Shown: one piece after another, positions 1 to 4,844 of the stretch
How positions within the stretch are numbered: the first letter of the stretch is position 1
Layout: each line of letters begins with the position of its first letter
Assembly: GCA_030599445.1 (NCBI GenBank)
Contig: JAUVOA010000125.1
Coordinates: 1 to 5,223 of the forward strand
DNA length: 5,223 nucleotides
Direction of reading: 5' to 3'
DNA from: Atribacterota bacterium
GTDB taxonomy: Bacteria; Atribacterota; Phoenicimicrobiia; Phoenicimicrobiales; Phoenicimicrobiaceae
Translations under genes and position numbers: made by a program
The notes under the pieces: generated by a model
What the model was told of the DNA's origin: nothing
Databases searched by the model: none
What the model saw: only the letters and a program-made list of their open reading frames with translations

Positions 1-1
1 G

Positions 2-64
2 TATAAAGCTTTATGGTCTATCGGTATAAACAGAACAAGAGAAACCCTGAAAGATAAAAAATAA
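2..64 (+). CDS. Possible 3' end of an unidentified plus-strand gene (partial)
   Basis: A reading frame open from the window edge gives about 20 residues, beginning YKALWSIGINRTRETL and ending in lysines before a TAA at 62-64. Its mix of residues looks protein-like and it would converge on the pth end of the minus-strand cluster. A perfect hairpin begins a few bases after the stop. I do not recognise the protein. Twenty open codons can easily arise by chance, so this is only a candidate gene tail; the upstream sequence is needed to decide. Confidence 0.4.
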   Translation, partial: YKALWSIGINRTRETLKDKK

Positions 65-69
65 TAAAA

Positions 70-89
70 TTCATCAAATTTTTGATGAA
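70..89. repeat. Perfect hairpin TTCATCAAA/TTTGATGAA
   Basis: Nine bases at 70-78 are the exact reverse complement of 81-89. The stem lies five bases after the possible plus-strand stop codon. There is no T-run after it on the plus strand. On the minus strand the following bases (complement of 55-69) are T-rich, so it resembles a weak minus-strand or bidirectional terminator. Confidence 0.55.
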
Positions 90-142
90 GTATAAAAAAT
101 TTGTAAATTCTGCGAAAATTAATTTTATTGAGATTTTATTGG

Positions 143-167
143 ATTATATCTCCTTATGAGATATAAT
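143..167. repeat. Perfect 10-bp hairpin with 5-nt loop
   Basis: ATTATATCTC at 143-152 pairs exactly with GAGATATAAT at 158-167 around the loop CTTAT. There is no T-tract on either side, so a terminator role is not evident. It could be a protein-binding palindrome, an RNA-stabilising stem or a chance product of AT-rich DNA. Confidence 0.5.
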
Positions 168-350
168 TAACTCATATATAATAATAAAACGAAAAATGAA
201 AAGCGCAAAACGTAAAACCATAGCTTAAAATTTAAAATTTAAATATTTTGTTTTATCTATTGAGCATCATATTTCTTATCTCGCATACTATATAGCAAAA
301 TAAAAAGATAAAGAAGTAAAAAAATAAAACTTAAAATTTAGTATTGAGAG

Positions 351-387
351 AAAAAGTTTTAAGTTTTGAATTATGGTTTTTCGCTTT
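351..387 (+). repeat. Dispersed repeat, left copy (inverted relative to 4601-4637)
   Basis: Thirty-seven bases match the reverse complement of 4601-4637 at 35 of 37 positions, around the core ATTATGGTTTTTCGCTTT. A second shared word, CTAACGACTAATT, follows downstream in both copies (454-466 here, 4498-4510 there), in the same order and orientation relative to the first. A looser relative lies near 199-240. These look like members of a dispersed intergenic repeat family. Confidence 0.75.
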
Positions 388-413
388 CAGCTTTTAGTTT
401 ATTGATTTAGCCT

Positions 414-441
414 ATACGCTAAACGCTATACGCTCCACGCT
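414..441. repeat. Tandem heptamer, four units of NNACGCT
   Basis: Four consecutive 7-bp units, ATACGCT, AAACGCT, ATACGCT and CCACGCT, fill this stretch with no spacer. They lie in non-coding DNA downstream of the pth terminator. The pattern resembles the short tandemly repeated repetitive sequences known from some bacteria such as heterocystous cyanobacteria; that comparison is by type, not by sequence. Confidence 0.75.
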
Positions 442-505
442 AGTTTATATTCACTAACGACTAATTTATACCGATATTGTATCTAATTACACTTGGTTTG
501 TCTAC

Positions 506-537
506 AAAAAAGAGACATGCTAATACATGTCTCTTTT
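506..537 (-). terminator. Intrinsic terminator of the spoVG-pth cluster
   Basis: AAAAGAGACATG (508-519) and CATGTCTCTTTT (526-537) form a perfect 12-bp stem around a 6-nt loop. On the minus strand the stem runs into six Ts (complement of 506-511). It starts about 50 bases past the pth stop, the expected place for the end of the transcript. The T-rich flank on the other side could also let it stop plus-strand transcripts from the converging side. Confidence 0.88.
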
Positions 538-588
538 CTATATTACTATTTTACATTTATTTTTTTACAACTATTCAAATTTTATTTA

Positions 589-1173
589 TTATGGTTCAAT
601 TAATTTTTTGTTGTATTTTCTCATTGCTTTTTCAAAGCCATCTTCTATTATTGTTTTTATTGCCTCAACAGATAGTTGTATTACTTTCTTTATTTTATCC
701 TTTTCATCACCATTAAAATTAGAAAGGACATAAGACACGCAATCAAAATTAAAGTTTACTGAGGGATTGCCAATCCCTATTCTCAAACGGGGGACATCTT
801 CGCTATTCAAATATTGCATAATCGACTCCATCCCCATGTGGCCACCGGCACTCCCCTTTTTGCGAATCCTTACCTGACCCAATTCTAAATTCAGGTCATC
901 GTAAACTATTAATAAATCTTGAAGGGGCATTTTATAATAAGAAACTACCTTACTTACTGCTCTTCCGCTTAAATTCATAAAAGTTTGCGGCTTTATCAGA
1001 ATTACTTTATGATTATTTATCATTCCCCGGGAAATTAAAGAATAATAAGATTTTACTTTTTTGAATTCTATTTCTATTTCCTGGGCTAAGCTATCAACTA
1101 TTCTAAACCCTATATTGTGCCTGGTAAATTCATATCTTAAACCAGGATTACCTAAGCCAACCACGACCTTCAA
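589..1173 (-). CDS. pth: Peptidyl-tRNA hydrolase
   Basis: This cytoplasmic enzyme cleaves the ester bond of peptidyl-tRNAs released from stalled ribosomes and so recycles tRNA. The 194-residue product has the usual length and the family signatures in order: GLGNPG (6-11) with Asn9, TRHNIGF (17-23) with catalytic His19, FMNLSG (65-70) with Asn67, YDDLNL (91-96) with Asp92, GSAGGH (107-112) and RLRIGIGNP towards the C-terminus. The residue after GGH is Met113, where the E. coli and B. subtilis enzymes have Asn. The start is TTG: it places MKVVVGLGNPG exactly at the family N-terminus, and a TGA lies three codons upstream in frame. AAGGA at 1186-1190 is 12 bases from the start, a long spacing. 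It lies 25 bases after rplY, is last in the cluster, and ends in TAA ahead of the terminator. Confidence 0.96.
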   Translation of the reverse strand: MKVVVGLGNPGLRYEFTRHNIGFRIVDSLAQEIEIEFKKVKSYYSLISRGMINNHKVILIKPQTFMNLSGRAVSKVVSYYKMPLQDLLIVYDDLNLELGQVRIRKKGSAGGHMGMESIMQYLNSEDVPRLRIGIGNPSVNFNFDCVSYVLSNFNGDEKDKIKKVIQLSVEAIKTIIEDGFEKAMRKYNKKLIEP

Positions 1174-1198
1174 TAAAACTCACTATCCTTTTATTGTC

Positions 1199-1906
1199 CT
1201 ATTTTTTTTTAGGTGCAGAAGAAGGGGGTTCTTCTTTTGTTTCTACTTTCTCTTCTCCCTTAGCTTTTTCTTCACCTTCTTCTCCTTCTTCACCCTCTTC
1301 TCCTTCTACTACTTCTTCTTCCTCTTCAACCACTTCTTCTATCTTGCTGGGAAGAACCACTGCAGCAACAATTCTATCCGGAGCAGTTAATACTTCAACT
1401 CCCTCCGGAATTTCCATCCCTCCGACAGAAATATGATCGCCTACTTTAAGACTGCTAAGGTAGGCTTTTAAGCTTTCTGGTACCTGGGAAGGTAAGCATT
1501 CTATCTCTACTTTTCGTAATTCAACTTGTAGAATACCTCCTTCTTCTACTCCGATAGGTTCGCCAATCAATTCAATATCAACTTCCAAAGTTAATTTTTC
1601 TTTTAAAGTTACTCCGTAAAAATCAACATGAACTATCTGTCTTTTTAGCGAATTATATTGAAGGTCCTTAATTACCGCCAATCGGCTAACTTTTTTCTTC
1701 CCATCATTCACCTCTAAATCTATGAGTCCGTGCGACTTTGCGGATAATAATTTTGACAATTCATCGGTTTTAACCTTTAATATTAAATTTTCTTTATCAT
1801 GGGGAGAATATAATACTCCGGGGACAATCCCCTCTCTTCTAAATTTCTTATTAATTTCCTTCCCTGTATTATCTCTTAATTCTACTTTTAATTTTGGTTT
1901 TTTCAC
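1199..1906 (-). CDS. rplY: 50S ribosomal protein L25, CTC-type, with acidic tail
   Basis: L25/CTC proteins bind 5S rRNA in the large ribosomal subunit; in Bacillus the homologue Ctc is a general stress protein. The 235 residues divide into an N-terminal L25 domain (about 5-97, with RREGIVPGVLY at 23-33 and HVDFYGV at 93-99), a second beta-rich TL5/CTC domain (about 100-188, with IGEPIGVEEGG and VGDHISV) and a low-complexity tail (190-235) rich in Glu, with GEE repeated four times at 202-213, ending in three lysines. The first two domains are the normal CTC length; the tail is the variable part. The start is GTG, supported by GGAGG eight bases upstream. The stop is TAG. The last three Lys codons form a run of nine A. 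It sits between prs (193 bases upstream) and pth (25 bases downstream). Confidence 0.95.
   Translation of the reverse strand: MKKPKLKVELRDNTGKEINKKFRREGIVPGVLYSPHDKENLILKVKTDELSKLLSAKSHGLIDLEVNDGKKKVSRLAVIKDLQYNSLKRQIVHVDFYGVTLKEKLTLEVDIELIGEPIGVEEGGILQVELRKVEIECLPSQVPESLKAYLSSLKVGDHISVGGMEIPEGVEVLTAPDRIVAAVVLPSKIEEVVEEEEEVVEGEEGEEGEEGEEKAKGEEKVETKEEPPSSAPKKK
1202..1339 (-). other. Glu-rich low-complexity tail of L25
   Basis: This part of rplY encodes residues 190-235, nearly all Glu, Val, Gly and Lys, with four GEE triplets in a row and a basic KKK end. The DNA shows the matching pyrimidine-rich CTTCTTCTCC pattern on the plus strand. Such tails are probably disordered. The GEE repeats use mixed codons, so they are older than the perfect repeats in spoVG. 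Confidence 0.8.
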
Positions 1907-1914
1907 CCTATTAA

Positions 1915-1919
1915 CCTCC
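1915..1919 (-). promoter_or_regulatory. Ribosome binding site of rplY
   Basis: GGAGG lies eight bases before the GTG start of rplY, a strong site at ideal spacing, and decides for the GTG. Confidence 0.85.
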
Positions 1920-1924
1920 GTTTT

Positions 1925-1940
1925 CGTATATCGTATATCG
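1925..1940. repeat. Tandem CGTATAT heptamer in the rplY leader
   Basis: Two exact CGTATAT units plus a CG remnant lie just upstream of the rplY ribosome binding site. They form part of a leader built almost wholly from short repeats. Confidence 0.6.
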
Positions 1941-1952
1941 TTATGTAATTAA

Positions 1953-2090
1953 CCAATTCACCAATTCACCAATTGCCCAATTAAAGATACAAATTGCAAG
2001 TTAGTATAGTTTTACCCGGTTAATCAGTTTACCGGTTTACCGGTCAAGAATCAATCAATTCGTTGAAATAATTGGTCAATTGGTGAATTA
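1953..2090. repeat. Inverted array of 8-bp repeats in the prs-rplY gap
   Basis: The left arm (1953-1984) is four 8-bp units of CCAATT plus two variable bases. The right arm (2070-2089) carries the same units inverted: 1963-1982 and the reverse complement of 2070-2089 agree at 19 of 20 bases. About 87 bases separate the arms and contain a third tandem word, GTTTACCG twice at 2028-2043. On rplY-containing RNA the arms could pair into a long stem ahead of the ribosome binding site. No T-tract follows, so an ordinary terminator is unlikely. Confidence 0.75.
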
Positions 2091-2099
2091 AATTCTGTT

Positions 2100-3062
2100 C
2101 TATTCAAATAAAGTGCTTATTGATAAATTGTTATGAATTCTGCTAATAGCTTCCGCAAATATCTCTGCTACTGACAAAATCTTAATACCAGATAAACACT
2201 TATCATTATCAACGGGAATGGTGTTGGTTACCACTACTTCCTTAAATAAATCATTATGGAAAGATTTTTCTATCCTTTCTTTTGCGGGACCGGCAAACAC
2301 GGGATGAGTAGCACAAATATAAACTTCTTCTGCCCCGGCATTTAATAAAGCCTGACTTCCTCTTATTATTGAGCCGGCTGTATCAATAATATCATCAACT
2401 ATAATAGCTGTTTTACCTTTTACTTTTCCTACTATATGCATTATATCTACATCGTCAAAAGATGATCTATATTTATCGATAATAGCAATCGGTTTTTTAA
2501 TGCACCCGGCGAATTCCCTTGCCCTTGCTGTTCCCCCTACGTCAGGAGAAACTACCACTATCTTATCTAAATTCTTCTCTTTAAAATAACTTGACAATAT
2601 GTTTACAGCTTCTAATTGATCTACGGGTATATCGAAAAATCCCTGGATCTGCCCCGCGTGTAAATCCATAGTAAGCACCCTGTTTACTCCCGCAGAGACC
2701 AATAAATTTGCCACTAACTTTGCGGTAATTGGCTCACGGGGTTGAGTTTTCCTATCCTGTCGGGCATAACCATAATAGGGCATTACCGCAGTAATTCTTC
2801 CCGCTGAAGCTCTCTTTAGAGCATCTATCATAATTAATAATTCCATAAGATATTCATTAGTGGGCAGGCAGGTAGATTGAATTATAAAAACATCTTCGCC
2901 TCTTACGCTTTCCTTAATCTTAACCTTAATTTCGCTATCAGGGAATCTTGAAACATCAGCCTGACCCAAAGATACATTCAAATACTTACATATCTCTTCT
3001 GCTAAATCTTTGTTGGAATTACCAGCAAATATTTTTAACACTCTTTTATTATCAGGTATCAA
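2100..3062 (-). CDS. prs: Ribose-phosphate pyrophosphokinase (PRPP synthetase)
   Basis: Prs transfers pyrophosphate from ATP to ribose 5-phosphate, making PRPP for purine, pyrimidine, histidine, tryptophan and NAD synthesis. The 320-residue length is typical of class I enzymes. Visible motifs are FPDSEI (40-45), the flexible-loop region YARQDRKTQPREPITAKL (99-116), the metal/ATP segment MDLHAGQIQGFFD (132-144), SPDVGGTARAREFA (172-185), IIDKYR (194-199) and the ribose-phosphate/PRPP-binding loop VDDIIDTAGS (222-231). Lys197 and Arg199 match the catalytic pair of the B. subtilis enzyme; the residue between them is Tyr rather than the common Arg. The start is TTG, with GGAG at 3074-3077 eleven bases upstream and a TAA in frame shortly before; no in-frame ATG lies between. 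The stop is TAG. It follows glmU by 43 bases, suggesting one transcript. Confidence 0.96.
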   Translation of the reverse strand: MIPDNKRVLKIFAGNSNKDLAEEICKYLNVSLGQADVSRFPDSEIKVKIKESVRGEDVFIIQSTCLPTNEYLMELLIMIDALKRASAGRITAVMPYYGYARQDRKTQPREPITAKLVANLLVSAGVNRVLTMDLHAGQIQGFFDIPVDQLEAVNILSSYFKEKNLDKIVVVSPDVGGTARAREFAGCIKKPIAIIDKYRSSFDDVDIMHIVGKVKGKTAIIVDDIIDTAGSIIRGSQALLNAGAEEVYICATHPVFAGPAKERIEKSFHNDLFKEVVVTNTIPVDNDKCLSGIKILSVAEIFAEAISRIHNNLSISTLFE

Positions 3063-3073
3063 AATTTTATCAT

Positions 3074-3077
3074 CTCC
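3074..3077 (-). promoter_or_regulatory. Weak ribosome binding site of prs
   Basis: GGAG, eleven bases before the TTG codon, is the only Shine-Dalgarno-like site near the prs start. The long spacing leaves a rare ATT start one codon earlier (8-base spacing) as a minor alternative. Confidence 0.5.
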
Positions 3078-3105
3078 ATCTATTTAAATTTCTCTTTATA
3101 GAATT

Positions 3106-4482
3106 TTAACTTTTACCTTCCTTGTTTTTCTTTCGCCATCCGGAAATATTTGTTTGCCTGGAACGGGCAATGGCTAAATTGCCTGCAGGTACATCCTTGG
3201 TAATAGTTGAACCCGCTCCGGTATAAGAATCTTTCCCTAATTTTACTGGTGCTACCAACGAATTGTTGCTTCCGATAAATACCCCGTCTTCTATGACAGT
3301 TTTGTGTTTTTTCTCTCCATCGTAATTACAGGTTATAGTCCCCGCTCCAATATTGACCTTTTTACCAATTGTAGCATCGCCCAGATAGGTTAGATGAGAG
3401 GCTTTGCTGCCTTCACCCATAATAGTTTTCTTTAATTCTACAAAATTTCCTATCTTTGCTCCTTTTTCCACGACAGTTTCGGGTCGCAAATGGGCATAAG
3501 GGCCAATATTTGCCCCTTCCTTAACGGTACTGCTTTCTATTATTGAAGCCCAAACTCTAACTCCTTTTCCTATATCAGCATCAATTAAATGAGAGTAAGG
3601 TCCGATAAGACAGCCACTTTCAATTTTAGTATCTTTTTCAATAATAGTGAAAGGATAAATAATAGTATCCTGACCGATTTTAACTCCCCGCTCTATAAAG
3701 GTACTATTAGGATCAACTATAGTTACTCCCTGAAGCATTAAGTCTTGAAGAGTCTTTTTATAAACTTTTTTAGAAGCATCAGTCAAATCTAATCGACTAT
3801 TTATTCCTAATATTTCCGAATAATCTTTTACTATTATATTACCTACAGTCAACCCTTCTTTTATTAGTATCTCTACTGAATCAGTTAAATAATATTCCCC
3901 TTGTTTATTATCCGGGACAATCTTTTCTAAAACCTGAAATAGTTTATCCTTGTTAAAACAGTAAATTCCGCTGTTTACTTCGGTTATTTTCTTTTTATCT
4001 GCAGATAAATCTACCTCTTCGATTATTCCTTTTATCTTACCTTTTTTATCTCTGATAATTCTACCATAGCCTTTGGGGATTTTTAATATTGTAGAGACCA
4101 AGGTGCAACAAAAATTATTAGCCTGGTGATGTTTTAAAAGCTTTTTTAAAGTTTTGACCGTTAAAAAGGGAGCGTCACCGGATAAAATTAGCACATCTCC
4201 TTTAAAATCAGACAATAATCTTTTGGTTTGTAAAACTGCATGGGCAGTTCCTAACTGTTCTTTTTGCTCTACATGCTCTATTTTATCACCAATTAATTCT
4301 CTTATCTTATCACTTTTATAACCAACTATTAATATTTTTCTTTTTGCTTCGAGTTGATCAACTATATCTAATACATAATTTAAAATTGGCTTTCCTGCAA
4401 GATTATGAAGGACTTTAGGCAGATTAGATTTCATTCTCTTGCCCTTACCTGCTGCCATAATAATTATAGCAGTATCTCCCAT
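3106..4482 (-). CDS. glmU: Bifunctional UDP-GlcNAc pyrophosphorylase / GlcN-1-P acetyltransferase
   Basis: GlmU acetylates glucosamine 1-phosphate and then couples it to UTP, giving UDP-GlcNAc for peptidoglycan and other envelope polymers. The 458 residues cover both domains at full length. The N-terminal nucleotidyltransferase (about 1-230) shows MAAGKGKRMKSNLPKVLH (9-26), QLGTAHAV (77-84), LSGDAPFL (100-107) and NSGIYCF (170-176). The C-terminal half is a hexapeptide left-handed beta helix with Arg333, Lys351, His363 and Tyr366 in the contexts HLRP, ELKK and SHLTYLGD, matching the E. coli acetyltransferase active site. The ATG at 4480-4482 is chosen over one two codons earlier because GGAGG (4490-4494) is seven bases from it but only one base from the earlier ATG. 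The stop is TAA. It lies downstream of tRNA-Gln and 43 bases before prs. Confidence 0.97.
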   Translation of the reverse strand: MGDTAIIIMAAGKGKRMKSNLPKVLHNLAGKPILNYVLDIVDQLEAKRKILIVGYKSDKIRELIGDKIEHVEQKEQLGTAHAVLQTKRLLSDFKGDVLILSGDAPFLTVKTLKKLLKHHQANNFCCTLVSTILKIPKGYGRIIRDKKGKIKGIIEEVDLSADKKKITEVNSGIYCFNKDKLFQVLEKIVPDNKQGEYYLTDSVEILIKEGLTVGNIIVKDYSEILGINSRLDLTDASKKVYKKTLQDLMLQGVTIVDPNSTFIERGVKIGQDTIIYPFTIIEKDTKIESGCLIGPYSHLIDADIGKGVRVWASIIESSTVKEGANIGPYAHLRPETVVEKGAKIGNFVELKKTIMGEGSKASHLTYLGDATIGKKVNIGAGTITCNYDGEKKHKTVIEDGVFIGSNNSLVAPVKLGKDSYTGAGSTITKDVPAGNLAIARSRQTNISGWRKKNKEGKS

Positions 4483-4489
4483 AATCATA

Positions 4490-4494
4490 CCTCC
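4490..4494 (-). promoter_or_regulatory. Ribosome binding site deciding the glmU start
   Basis: GGAGG is seven bases upstream of the ATG at 4480-4482 and only one base from the ATG at 4486-4488. The spacing favours the inner start, which gives a protein beginning MGDTAIIIMAAGKG. Confidence 0.85.
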
Positions 4495-4600
4495 AATAAT
4501 TAGTCGTTAGTATAAACATAAAATAAGAAACTGGTTTTATAGTTTTTAGTTTTTAAATAAGGAAATTATTTATCAATATGCAATTAAAAGCTTAAAACTA

Positions 4601-4637
4601 AAAGCGAAAAACCATAATTTAAAACTCAAAACTTTTT
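4601..4637 (-). repeat. Dispersed repeat, right copy (inverted relative to 351-387)
   Basis: On the minus strand this reads like the plus strand at 351-387, with two mismatches in 37 bases. The associated word CTAACGACTAATT lies at 4498-4510, immediately before the glmU ribosome binding site. The pair therefore flanks the whole glmU-prs-rplY-pth block and its terminator. Confidence 0.75.
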
Positions 4638-4659
4638 TCGCATAAAGTATCGCTCTAAA

Positions 4660-4707
4660 GTAGAGGTCGGATTTATCCGACCCTTTCTCACGGGGGCAGG
4701 CCACTAC
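4660..4707. repeat. GC-rich palindromic element between tRNA-Gln and glmU
   Basis: The element begins GTAGAGGTC and ends GGCCACTAC; the ends are imperfect inverted repeats matching at seven of nine bases. Inside, GGTCGG (4665-4670) and CCGACC (4677-4682) form a perfect 6-bp hairpin with a 6-nt loop. Its GC-rich middle, with a run of five G, stands out sharply from the AT-rich flanks. It resembles a REP- or MITE-like intergenic palindrome. No T-tract follows on the minus strand, so it is not an obvious terminator. Confidence 0.5.
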
Positions 4708-4740
4708 AGGAAAAGAAAATTCCTATACAATTAATTTATA

Positions 4741-4815
4741 TGGCTGGGGCGGAAGGGTTCGAACCTTCGAATGCGGGATCCAAATTCCCGTGCCTTGCCA
4801 CTTGGCTACGCCCCA
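4741..4815 (-). tRNA. tRNA-Gln (anticodon TTG)
   Basis: Seventy-five bases fold as a complete cloverleaf with CCA encoded at 4741-4743. The acceptor stem is TGGGGCG/CGCCCCA, the D stem GCC/GGC, the anticodon stem CGGGA/TCCCG around the loop ATTTGGA with anticodon TTG at 4781-4783, and the T arm GAAGG/CCTTC around TTCGAAC. The U1-A72 pair and discriminator G73 agree with glutamine tRNAs. It begins 29 bases after the spoVG stop and no terminator is evident before glmU, so it may be processed from the operon transcript. Confidence 0.96.
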
Positions 4816-4844
4816 AACCAAGAACTTTTAATCCTGTAACTTAC

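Larger units (their letters stand above)
65..505. other. AT-rich non-coding convergent region
   Basis: No convincing gene is seen on either strand between the possible plus-strand gene tail and the pth terminator. The stretch is very AT-rich and holds two perfect hairpins (70-89 and 143-167), a degenerate repeat near 199-240, a dispersed repeat copy at 351-387, a tandem heptamer block at 414-441 and a second repeat word at 443-466. Poly-A and TTTAAA-like runs fill the rest. I see no tRNA, riboswitch or CRISPR unit in it. Confidence 0.7.

Noticed and set aside
477..733. Plus-strand open frames rich in Phe, Leu and Ile opposite the pth 3' end
   Set aside because: They overlap the terminator hairpin and the antisense of pth, have no ribosome binding site, and their composition is what AT-rich antisense DNA gives.
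1061..1436. Plus-strand frames rich in Ser/Pro or Phe opposite rplY and the pth start
   Set aside because: They are antisense readings of the Glu-rich L25 tail; the repetitive composition is explained by the real gene.
1722..1952. Plus-strand frame opposite the rplY N-terminus
   Set aside because: It is antisense to a well-supported gene and ends in the repeat-built leader, with no ribosome binding site or recognisable motif.
1925..2090. CRISPR array
   Set aside because: The repeats are only 7-8 bp, contiguous and without unique spacers of constant length.
4483..4740. T-box, riboswitch or sigma-70 promoter ahead of glmU
   Set aside because: No conserved T-box sequence, terminator/antiterminator pair or known aptamer core is visible. 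TTGATA and TATAAA hexamers occur, but not at acceptable spacing to each other.
4741..4815. Integration (att) site at the tRNA-Gln
   Set aside because: No direct duplication of the tRNA 3' end and no integrase gene is seen in the window.
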